64,000 bases of DNA from UBA12481 sp942493265. Its GTDB lineage: Bacteria; Bacteroidota; Bacteroidia; Bacteroidales; UBA12481. The DNA is taken from the NCBI GenBank assembly GCA_942493265.1, contig OW818688.1, positions 3,224,001 through 3,288,000 on the forward strand, written 5' to 3'. The position numbers and the translations under genes are program-made. The notes under the pieces are model-generated. The model had not been told where the DNA came from and made no database searches. It saw only the letters and a list, made by a program, of their open reading frames with translations. This document shows positions 53,793-61,855 of the stretch, in pieces (position 1 is the first letter of the stretch; the number at the start of each line of letters is the position of its first letter).

Positions 53793-55994
53793 ATGAAAAA
53801 GTTATCATTATATTCACTTTTGGTCGTTAGCCTGGTGTTTGGATATTCCTCCTGCATTAAGGACTTGGATACCATTCCCCTTGACCCGAATGAGATCACC
53901 TCAGCGACCGTATATAACACTCCGGCAAACTATTACAATGTTCTTGCCAAGGTGTATGCCGGACTGGCCGTCAGCGGTCAGCAGGGCCCGGCAGGTATGC
54001 CGGACATCAGCGGAATTGATGAAGGATTTTCAACTTACCTGCGTCAATACTGGTTTGCTCAGGAATTGCCTACTGACGAAGCAGTTAATGGCTGGAACGA
54101 TGGAACGCTCCGCAATTTTCACGAAATGAACTGGACCCCATCGGGAGAGTTCATCACCGCCATGTATAACAGGATTTATTATCAGATATCACTGTGCAAT
54201 GAGTTTATCCGCGAATCTGCTGATGACAAGCTCGACAGCAGGGGCATTGCCGGAATTGATAAAACCAATATCCAGGGTTACCGTGCCGAAGCCCGGTTTA
54301 TGCGGGCATTGAGCTACTATCACGCCATGGATATGTTTGGCAGTGTTCCTTTTGTAACGGATCAGGATGCTGTTGGTGCATTCTTTCCAGTTCAGAAAAC
54401 CCGTGCTGAAATCTTTGCTTATGTGGAATCTGAGCTGAAGGAGGTTGAATCACTCGTTCCGGATGCCAGAACCAATGAGTACGGACGCGCCGATAAAGGA
54501 GCCGTTTGGTCATTGATGGCTAAGCTTTACCTGAATGCTGAAGTGTACACCGGTACCGCAAAAAATACCGAGTGTATTGAGTATTGCGACAAGGTGATTG
54601 GTGCCGGTTATGAGCTGGAATCCAACTATCAGAACAACTTCCTCGCCGATAACAACAACTCGAACGAAATCATTTTCCCGGTTACGTTCGATGGATTGAG
54701 AACCAAAACCTATGGCGGGATGAGCTTTATTATTTTTGCTTCCGTTGGTGGGACCATGGCTCCGGCTGAATTCGGAATTTCTGGCGGATGGGCCGGAAAC
54801 CGCACCACCAAAGCATTGGTACATAAATTCTATCCTGGTCTCGAAGGATCCATGCAGGTATCACCGGTAATTAACAAGAGGAAATCAACCTACCCGGTTC
54901 TGCATGTTCCGGGCTCATACCAGGGCTGGGATCCATCCAAAAATAATACCGTCATAGCATCGGTCAAGAACGATAAAACCTATGAAGGATATCTTTATTT
55001 CAAGGATGCCAATACCAAGTTCAAGTTTACCGAAGGTCCGAACTGGGACGTGAATTACGGGGATGACGGTGCAAACGGAACCCTCGACAAAGGGGGTGCC
55101 GACATCACTGCAGCCGAGGCTGGATACTACAAAATCAACGTGGACCTGAACACACTTACCTATACGTTTGTAAAAACGGACTGGGGAATCATCGGTTCAG
55201 GCACAGCGAGCGGATGGGACAGTGACCAGAATATGACGTACGATGCCGTTACCGATCTATGGACCTTAACCCTCGACCTGAAAGCCGGTGCGATTAAGTT
55301 CCGTGCCAATGATGGATGGGATATCAATTATGGAGATACCGGTCCGAATGGAATCCTGGAGCAGGGTGGTACCGATATTGCTGTTACAGCCGGTACTTAC
55401 GCTGTTACCCTCAAACTTGGAATTCCGGATTACACTTACACGATTATCCGTGAAAGCTATGACCATCGCGCATTGTTCTACACAAGTGGTCAGAATCTCG
55501 AAATCAATAAGGTGCAGGACGACTTTACCCAGGGTTTTGCCATCACAAAGTTCAAGAATGTGACCTCAACGGGAGCCTCTGGTTCGGCAACCGACTTTGT
55601 TGATACCGACTTCCCGATGTTCAGACTGGCTGATGTTTACCTGATGTATGCCGAGGCTGTTCTTCGTGGCGGCGCAGGAAGTTCATCGAAAGCATTGGAT
55701 TTGATCAATGAATTGAGAATCAGGGCTTATGGTAATGATGACGGCAAAATCACTACAGGTGATCTTACCCTCGACTTTATTCTCGATGAGCGTGCAAGAG
55801 AACTGTACTGGGAATGCACCCGCCGTACCGACCTGGTGCGATACGGAAGATTAACCGGTGGCACCTATCTGTGGCCCTGGAAAGGAAATGTTAAAGATGG
55901 TACTGCTACCGATGAGAGATATAACATGTTCCCGCTTCCGGCTTCCGATATCGGAGCAAATCCGAACCTTAAGCAGAATCCGCTTTATCTATAA
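53793..55994 (+). CDS. susD: SusD-like starch-binding lipoprotein with two inserted SusE/F-type modules
   Basis: Surface lipoprotein (lipobox GYSSC, then IKDLD, an acidic export-like signal) that lids SusC. It has 733 residues from the ATG at 53793. The SusD fold is seen at both ends: N-terminal TPR-type helices (ITAMYNRIYYQISLCNEFI, RFMRALSYYHAMDMFGSVP) and C-terminal FPMFRLADVYLMYAEAVLR and ERARELYWECTRRTDLVRYG. Between KFYPG and DHRALFYTSG lies an insert of about 190 residues (367-556). It consists of two modules homologous to those of the next gene (LHVPGSYQGWDPS...; WGIIGSGTASGWDSDQ...). Without the insert the protein is about 543 residues, normal for SusD. Confidence 0.93.
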   Translation: MKKLSLYSLLVVSLVFGYSSCIKDLDTIPLDPNEITSATVYNTPANYYNVLAKVYAGLAVSGQQGPAGMPDISGIDEGFSTYLRQYWFAQELPTDEAVNGWNDGTLRNFHEMNWTPSGEFITAMYNRIYYQISLCNEFIRESADDKLDSRGIAGIDKTNIQGYRAEARFMRALSYYHAMDMFGSVPFVTDQDAVGAFFPVQKTRAEIFAYVESELKEVESLVPDARTNEYGRADKGAVWSLMAKLYLNAEVYTGTAKNTECIEYCDKVIGAGYELESNYQNNFLADNNNSNEIIFPVTFDGLRTKTYGGMSFIIFASVGGTMAPAEFGISGGWAGNRTTKALVHKFYPGLEGSMQVSPVINKRKSTYPVLHVPGSYQGWDPSKNNTVIASVKNDKTYEGYLYFKDANTKFKFTEGPNWDVNYGDDGANGTLDKGGADITAAEAGYYKINVDLNTLTYTFVKTDWGIIGSGTASGWDSDQNMTYDAVTDLWTLTLDLKAGAIKFRANDGWDINYGDTGPNGILEQGGTDIAVTAGTYAVTLKLGIPDYTYTIIRESYDHRALFYTSGQNLEINKVQDDFTQGFAITKFKNVTSTGASGSATDFVDTDFPMFRLADVYLMYAEAVLRGGAGSSSKALDLINELRIRAYGNDDGKITTGDLTLDFILDERARELYWECTRRTDLVRYGRLTGGTYLWPWKGNVKDGTATDERYNMFPLPASDIGANPNLKQNPLYL

Positions 55995-56014
55995 GAATAA
56001 TAAAATCAAAGAAA

Positions 56015-57049
56015 ATGAAGAAGTATAGATTAATATACATCGCAATGGCTGCAATACTGGTTCTCGCATCCTGCAAAAAAGAGGAAGTGGGCCCGGTAAT
56101 CGCAGACCCAACGGCTCCAGCCCTCACTGCTCCGGCAGCAGGACTCAGCCTTGAACTCACCGAAGCCAATGCCAAGGACACGCTGACATTTACCTGGACA
56201 GCTGCTGCTGATTATGGATTTCAGGCTGCTGTGACCTATAAAGTTGAAATGAGCCTTCCGGGTGAAGATTTTGCCAAGCCGGTGGCTGTGGTAACTACTT
56301 CAGCGCTTAAGGGTTTCATTACTTATGGTGAACTCAACAATTTAATGATGGCTGCAGAACTGGCTCCCGCGGTGGTTGCGGAACTGCAGTTCCGGATTGC
56401 TGCAAGCGTAAGTGATTTTGTCCCAAGTGCCTACTCTCCTTTGGTGGCAGTTTCGGCTAAACCTTACCGGGTTATCGTAAATTATCCGAAACTATATGTT
56501 CCGGGTTCTTACCAGGGATGGGCGCCCGACAAGGCACCCGTTGTCAGTTCATTGCTGAGCGATGGTAAGTATGAAGGATATATCTGGTTTGCAGATGCCA
56601 ACACCAACTTCAAATTTACGCAGGGACCCAACTGGGATGTTAACTGGGGTGATGACGGAGTTGACGGTACCCTCGACCCGAACGGTGCAAATATCGTTGC
56701 TGCTGAAGCCGGATATTACAAACTCAATGTTAATATTCCTGCTTTGACCTATACGATGGTCAAAACCATTTGGGGAATTATCGGAACTGCAACATCCGGA
56801 GGATGGGACAGCGATCAGAAAATGACCTATGATGCCACCGCAGGTACCTGGTCGATAACGACCGACCTGGCTGCAGGTGATCTGAAATTCCGTGCAAATG
56901 ATGCATGGGCCATCAACTATGGTGACAATAAAACCAACCTGTCACTCGAACTTGAAGGCGCCAACATTCCGATCGCGGCAGCCGGCAACTATACGGTAAC
57001 ACTCGACCTGAGAGGGCCGATCTATACCTATGTGATCAAGAAAAACTAA
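56015..57049 (+). CDS. susE: SusE-like outer-membrane starch-binding lipoprotein
   Basis: A 344-residue lipoprotein (lipobox LVLASC followed by KKEE, a likely surface-export signal). It has an N-terminal Ig-like domain (residues about 25-150) and two starch-binding modules at about 158-250 (LYVPGSYQGWAPDK) and 251-344 (WGIIGTATSGGWDSDQ). These two modules are more than half identical by eye to the pair inserted in the preceding SusD. Conserved Trp residues in SYQGW, NWDVNW and SGGWDSD are candidates for sugar stacking. It is the last gene before a terminator. Confidence 0.9.
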   Translation: MKKYRLIYIAMAAILVLASCKKEEVGPVIADPTAPALTAPAAGLSLELTEANAKDTLTFTWTAAADYGFQAAVTYKVEMSLPGEDFAKPVAVVTTSALKGFITYGELNNLMMAAELAPAVVAELQFRIAASVSDFVPSAYSPLVAVSAKPYRVIVNYPKLYVPGSYQGWAPDKAPVVSSLLSDGKYEGYIWFADANTNFKFTQGPNWDVNWGDDGVDGTLDPNGANIVAAEAGYYKLNVNIPALTYTMVKTIWGIIGTATSGGWDSDQKMTYDATAGTWSITTDLAAGDLKFRANDAWAINYGDNKTNLSLELEGANIPIAAAGNYTVTLDLRGPIYTYVIKKN

Positions 57050-57060
57050 TCTAAATGCTA

Positions 57061-57101
57061 AAAACCCACCTGGCCGCTCCTGTGGTCAGGTGGGTTTTTT
57101 T
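57061..57101 (+). terminator. Terminator after susE
   Basis: Stem AAAACCCACCTG / CAGGTGGGTTTT with a 14-base loop followed by T-rich sequence. It lies between susE and the GH13 genes, so susCDE may be made in excess over the enzymes, with read-through supplying the latter. Confidence 0.88.
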
Positions 57102-57112
57102 ATTTCAGGAAT

Positions 57113-58969
57113 ATGAAAAATTACAGGCTCCTTTATTCTTTACTGGTGTTATTTGCATGGGCAGGTTTATCCCTTTCAGCTCAGGATTATGCCCTTAAGC
57201 AGGTGGAACCTCCTTTCTGGTATGCCGGCATGAAACATCAGCAGTTGCAGATCATGATTCATGGGAATCAGGTGGGGGAACTGGAGCCTGCAATCCGGTA
57301 TTCCGGTATCGAAACAGACAGCGTTGTACGGGTTACAAATCCGAATTACCTTTTCATATACTTGAAAATCAATAATGATGCTCTACCGGGATCATTTCTG
57401 ATCAACCTTCGGAAGGGAAATGACACAAAGGCAAGCTATGAGTATAAACTGGCCTCCCGCACGGCCAGCTCGTCGGCCCGTGAAGGCTTTAACAATTCTG
57501 ATGCGATCTATCTGATCACCCCCGACCGCTTTGCGAACGGAGATCCGGCCAACGACAACATGCCTGGCATGAATGAGAAGATTAACCGGACTAATAAGAG
57601 CGGGCGGCATGGTGGAGATATTCGGGGGGTGATTGAACATCTTGACTATATTGCTGATATGGGTTTCACTGCCCTGTGGATAAACCCTTTACTCGAAAAT
57701 AATCAGTACAGGGCATCCTATCATGGATATTCCATGACTGATTTTTATAAAACGGACCCCCGGTTCGGAACCAATGAGGATTATCTGGAACTTAGCCGTA
57801 TGGCTGGTAAGAAGGGAATTAAACTTATCATGGACCAGGTGATGAACCATTGCGGATCAGAGCACTGGTGGATGAAGGATCTGCCTTCGGAAGACTGGAT
57901 CCATAACCGAGGAAAATTTACCCCCACCAACCACCGCCGGTCAACACTGAATGACCCCTATGCAGCCCCTTACGACCGTGAAATTTTCGTTAATGGCTGG
58001 TTTGTACCAACCATGCCTGACATGAACCAGGAAAACCGGCTTTTAGGGGATTACCTCATTCAGAACAGTATCTGGTGGATCGAATATGCCGGATTGTCGG
58101 GTATCCGACATGATACTCACCCATATGCAGGTAAGGAATTTATGGCACGCTGGTCCTGCCGGATAATGGATGAGTATCCCTCTTTCAATATTGTTGGAGA
58201 GGAATGGACGGAAAATCCTGCCATTATTGCCAAATGGCAAAAAGGAAAAATCAACCCTGACGGCTATATCTCCTGCATGCCCAGTTTGATGGATTTTCCA
58301 ATGCAGATGGCGCTTTCGCGTGCGCTAAACGAACAGGAGTCCTGGAACAACGGGTATATCCGCCTGTACGAAATGCTTTCCAATGATTTTCTGTACCAGG
58401 ATCCTTTTAACCTGGTGATATTCCCTGATAACCATGATATTGACCGATTTTTTACACAAGTGAATAAAGATGCCGGGTTATTCCGGCTGGGGATAGCTTA
58501 TCTACTCACCATGAGGGGAATTCCTCAGATTTTATACGGTACTGAAATCCTGATGGAGAATTCTGTTCCCGGCGATCATGGTCTTATCCGGTCGGATTTT
58601 CCAGGGGGATGGCCCGGCGATACCTCAAATGGTTTCACTGGTATGGGTTTGGATAAGGATCAGGCTGATGCTAAAGAGTTTATGAAGAAACTTTTAAATT
58701 GGAGAAGAGAAAATCCGGTTATCCATTCCGGTAAACTGATGCATTATTCACCTGCCGACGGATTATATGTGTACTTTCGTTACGATAATCACAAGAAGGT
58801 GATGGTTGCCCTCAATAAAAATGAACGGCAAGTCGAGATAAATCCTTTGCTGTACCCGGAAATGCTGCAAGGAGTGGTCGCAGGCACGGATATCCTGACC
58901 GGGAAGTCGGGCATGATTACAAATTGGATCATCCCGGGCAAAAGTCCGGCAATTATTGAGCTTAAATAA
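57113..58969 (+). CDS. GH13 neopullulanase/cyclomaltodextrinase-like enzyme (SusA-like)
   Basis: A 618-residue exported enzyme (signal MKNYRLLYSLLVLFAWAGLSLSA) with the N-terminal beta-sandwich of cyclomaltodextrinases (residues about 20-125) and a GH13 barrel. Catalytic residues: GIRHDTHPY (Asp about 332), IVGEEWT (Glu about 363), FPDNHDIDR (Asp about 442). This is the architecture of Bacteroides SusA, a periplasmic enzyme that debranches or shortens imported maltodextrins. It has no lipobox, so a soluble periplasmic location is likely. It lies just after the susE terminator, 11 bases before the T9SS amylase gene. Confidence 0.92.
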   Translation: MKNYRLLYSLLVLFAWAGLSLSAQDYALKQVEPPFWYAGMKHQQLQIMIHGNQVGELEPAIRYSGIETDSVVRVTNPNYLFIYLKINNDALPGSFLINLRKGNDTKASYEYKLASRTASSSAREGFNNSDAIYLITPDRFANGDPANDNMPGMNEKINRTNKSGRHGGDIRGVIEHLDYIADMGFTALWINPLLENNQYRASYHGYSMTDFYKTDPRFGTNEDYLELSRMAGKKGIKLIMDQVMNHCGSEHWWMKDLPSEDWIHNRGKFTPTNHRRSTLNDPYAAPYDREIFVNGWFVPTMPDMNQENRLLGDYLIQNSIWWIEYAGLSGIRHDTHPYAGKEFMARWSCRIMDEYPSFNIVGEEWTENPAIIAKWQKGKINPDGYISCMPSLMDFPMQMALSRALNEQESWNNGYIRLYEMLSNDFLYQDPFNLVIFPDNHDIDRFFTQVNKDAGLFRLGIAYLLTMRGIPQILYGTEILMENSVPGDHGLIRSDFPGGWPGDTSNGFTGMGLDKDQADAKEFMKKLLNWRRENPVIHSGKLMHYSPADGLYVYFRYDNHKKVMVALNKNERQVEINPLLYPEMLQGVVAGTDILTGKSGMITNWIIPGKSPAIIELK

Positions 58970-58980
58970 TCAAAACGGGT

Positions 58981-61773
58981 ATGCGTAAATCTGCTTTTCT
59001 AATCAGTTTAATAGGGATATTCTCCATAACGCTACAGGCGCAGGTAGTGAGGACTGAACCGGCCTTTCCAACTGAAAATGACTCGGTAACCGTGATTTTT
59101 GATGCTACACAGGGAAGCGCAGGCCTGGTAAATTCTACCGGTGATATTTATGCGCATACCGGGGTGATTACCAATCTTAGCAGTGCACCTTCTGATTGGA
59201 AGTATGTAATCTCATCCTGGGGCGTGAATATCCCCAAAGCCAAGCTCCGGTCACTCGGTAATAATCTGTGGGAATTGAAGATAGGCCCTTCGATACGTTC
59301 GTTTTACGGAGTTCCTGCCGGTGAGAAGATCCTGAAGCTGGCATTTGTTTTCCGCGATGCCACCGGGAGCAAAACCGGAAAGAATGCAGATGGATCAGAT
59401 ATTTTTTCAATCGTATACGAGGCTGGTCTGAACATCGATTTTATCAAGCCGGACAGGGGTTTTATTGCAGTGGATGCCGGATCTGTCATCGATATTCAAG
59501 TTGCAGCCACCAATGCTGATTCCATAGTTCTTTACCATGAGGATCTCAGAATTAATGGTGTTGCCGGCAACAGCATGATATATTCATTGATGGCAGAACA
59601 AACGGGTTACCATCAGGTTGCAGCTAAAGCCTTTGGCAATGGACTGCAGGTTTCAACAACCTTCAGTTATCTGGTCAAAGGTGCGGGTATGGTGGCTGAA
59701 TTGCCTGCCGGTGTGAAGGACGGCATCAATTATACCTCTGACCATTCAGCGGTATTGGTGCTGTATGCGCCAGTTAAAGAGTTTGTTTTTTTAATCGGGG
59801 ATTTCAATGACTGGGCGGTCAATGAATCATACCTCATGAAGAAAACTCCCGATGGATTGCGGTATTGGATCGAACTGGGTAATCTGGAACCCTTAAAGGA
59901 ATATCAATTTCAATATCTGGTAGATGGGGAAATCAATATTGCTGATCCCTATTCGGATAAGATATCTGATCCCTGGAATGACAGTTTTATCGATGGAGTC
60001 ACCTATCCGGATTTGATTGCTTATCCCGCCGGAAAAACCACCCAGGCGGTATCTGTTATTCAAACAGCCCGGCAGCCCTATCAATGGAAATCAACCGGTT
60101 TTGTTGCTCCTCCCAAGCAGAAACTGGTTATCTATGAACTGCTTGTGCGCGACTTTCTGCAGGCACACAGCTTTAAAGTGCTGACTGATACCTTGAGCTA
60201 TATTAAAAGTTTGGGGATCAATGCAATCGAGCTGATGCCTGTTTTTGAATTCGAAGGTAACGACAGTTGGGGATATAATCCCTCGTTTTATTTTGCCGTT
60301 GACAAATATTACGGGCCGGCGGAGACTTTTAAAGCCTTCATCGATTCTGCCCATCAAATGGGTATTGCTGTGATCATGGATATGGTTCTCAACCATTCAT
60401 ATGGTCAGTCGCCACTGGTCAGGTTGTATTGGGATGCCCAGAATAGCCATCCGGCTGCCAACAATCCCTGGTTTAACCAGCAATCTCCGAACACAGCCTT
60501 TTCGTGGGGTTATGATTTCAACCATGAAAGAATTGCCACACAAAATTTTGTGGACAGTGTAAACACTTATTGGTTAAACGAATACCATGTGGATGGATTC
60601 CGCTTTGATTTCACCAAGGGATTTACCAATACTCCCGGAGATGGTGGTGCCTACGATGCCAGCCGGATAGCCATCCTGAAAAGAATGAATGATAAGATCA
60701 AGACGGTGAATCCGGCAGCATATGTGATTTTGGAGCATTTTGCCGACAATGCAGAAGAGATTGAGCTTTCAAACAACGGTATGCTGGTTTGGGGCAACAT
60801 TAATTATAATTATCGTTATGCTGCCAGCGGATGGTATGCCGGTGGAAGCTGGAATTTTTCAAATGTTTCCTATAAACAGCGTGGCTGGACTCAGCCATAT
60901 CTGGTAGGTTATATGGAAAGTCATGATGAAGAGAGACTTATGTATGATTGTGTTTCCAGTGGAAATTCACAGAACCCGGCCTATTATATCAAGGATATTC
61001 CGTTGGCTTTAAAGCGGATGGAACTGGCGGCAAACTTCTTCATCCCGGTTCCGGGACCTAAAATGATCTGGATGTTCGGGGAGCTGGGTTATGATTATTC
61101 CATCAATTACAATGACCGTGTGGGCCGTAAGCCCATCCGATGGGATTATTTCGATAATAGCGGCAGGAGAAGGCTCAATCAGGTTTATTCAGCACTTAAC
61201 AAGTTGAAAGTCAGCCAGGAACTATTTTCAACTTCGGATTACCAGATTGCTTTTCAGGACACGGTTAAGCGGATTAATCTGAACCATTCATCCATGAAAG
61301 CCACTATTCTCGGAAATTTCGGTATCCGTTCATCCTGGACAGATCCTCATTTTCAGCACGATGGCTGGTGGTATGAATATTGGACCGCGGATTCCGTGAT
61401 GATCAGCGATGTGAATGGAAGATTGAATTTCCAGCCGGGTGAGTATCGCTTTTATACGGATGTAAGATTGGCAAAACCCAATATCATCAGCAGCACAAGC
61501 GAAATATCGGATCCATCGAATGATATAGCGATTCTGGTTTATCCTAATCCTGCAAGTGATCAGCTGTTTGTGCAGACGGCAACCTTGCCCGGAACTGCAT
61601 TGACCATCCGGATCATGGACCTTCAGGGACGTCTGGTTATGACGGAGAATTTTCAACAGGCTCAGAATTCCGGATTGATTAATCTGGACATCAGTACTTT
61701 GGATAATGGTGTATATTTTATTGAGCTAACCGGTAACAAATCCCGACAAATGGCCAAATTCATACGGAATTGA
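58981..61773 (+). CDS. Extracellular GH13 alpha-amylase with type IX secretion C-terminal domain
   Basis: A 930-residue secreted amylase. The signal peptide (MRKSAFLISLIGIFSITLQAQ) is followed by an N-terminal beta domain (about 20-150), a middle Ig-like part, and a CBM48-like E-set domain (FLIGDFNDWAVNESYL, about 260-345). The GH13 barrel follows, with YHVDGFRFDFTKGF (Asp about 543), VILEHFAD (Glu about 584) and YMESHDEERL (Asp about 648). The C-terminal 80 residues are a type-A T9SS sorting domain (VYPNPASDQLFVQ..., IMDLQGRLVM..., LDNGVYFIELT). It therefore reaches the surface or medium by T9SS and takes the place of the lipoprotein SusG in initial starch cutting. Confidence 0.93.
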   Translation: MRKSAFLISLIGIFSITLQAQVVRTEPAFPTENDSVTVIFDATQGSAGLVNSTGDIYAHTGVITNLSSAPSDWKYVISSWGVNIPKAKLRSLGNNLWELKIGPSIRSFYGVPAGEKILKLAFVFRDATGSKTGKNADGSDIFSIVYEAGLNIDFIKPDRGFIAVDAGSVIDIQVAATNADSIVLYHEDLRINGVAGNSMIYSLMAEQTGYHQVAAKAFGNGLQVSTTFSYLVKGAGMVAELPAGVKDGINYTSDHSAVLVLYAPVKEFVFLIGDFNDWAVNESYLMKKTPDGLRYWIELGNLEPLKEYQFQYLVDGEINIADPYSDKISDPWNDSFIDGVTYPDLIAYPAGKTTQAVSVIQTARQPYQWKSTGFVAPPKQKLVIYELLVRDFLQAHSFKVLTDTLSYIKSLGINAIELMPVFEFEGNDSWGYNPSFYFAVDKYYGPAETFKAFIDSAHQMGIAVIMDMVLNHSYGQSPLVRLYWDAQNSHPAANNPWFNQQSPNTAFSWGYDFNHERIATQNFVDSVNTYWLNEYHVDGFRFDFTKGFTNTPGDGGAYDASRIAILKRMNDKIKTVNPAAYVILEHFADNAEEIELSNNGMLVWGNINYNYRYAASGWYAGGSWNFSNVSYKQRGWTQPYLVGYMESHDEERLMYDCVSSGNSQNPAYYIKDIPLALKRMELAANFFIPVPGPKMIWMFGELGYDYSINYNDRVGRKPIRWDYFDNSGRRRLNQVYSALNKLKVSQELFSTSDYQIAFQDTVKRINLNHSSMKATILGNFGIRSSWTDPHFQHDGWWYEYWTADSVMISDVNGRLNFQPGEYRFYTDVRLAKPNIISSTSEISDPSNDIAILVYPNPASDQLFVQTATLPGTALTIRIMDLQGRLVMTENFQQAQNSGLINLDISTLDNGVYFIELTGNKSRQMAKFIRN

Positions 61774-61778
61774 CCGTA

Positions 61779-61800
61779 GAGACGGATAACTATCCGTCTC
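61779..61800. repeat. Perfect inverted repeat after the amylase gene
   Basis: GAGACGGATA - AC - TATCCGTCTC, a 10-base-pair perfect hairpin 5 bases after the amylase stop, with no T tract behind it. A further copy of CCGTCTCC follows at 61811-61818. It could be a weak terminator, an mRNA-stabilising hairpin, or a protein site. Confidence 0.6.
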
Positions 61801-61837
61801 CTCACCAATTCCGTCTCCAGGTACCGAAAAGAAACCT

Positions 61838-61845
61838 TATTTTTG
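61838..61845 (+). promoter_or_regulatory. Candidate -7 box TATTTTTG for hutU
   Basis: Exact TANNTTTG match only 10 bases before the hutU ATG. If used, the leader would be about 4-5 bases, i.e. nearly leaderless. Confidence 0.42.
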
Positions 61846-61855
61846 AAAGAAAAAC

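Noticed and set aside
53778..55994. Two separate genes (susD and a susE fragment) joined by error
   Set aside because: The SusD fold continues on both sides of the insert in one frame with no stop or shift, and removing the insert leaves a normal-length SusD.
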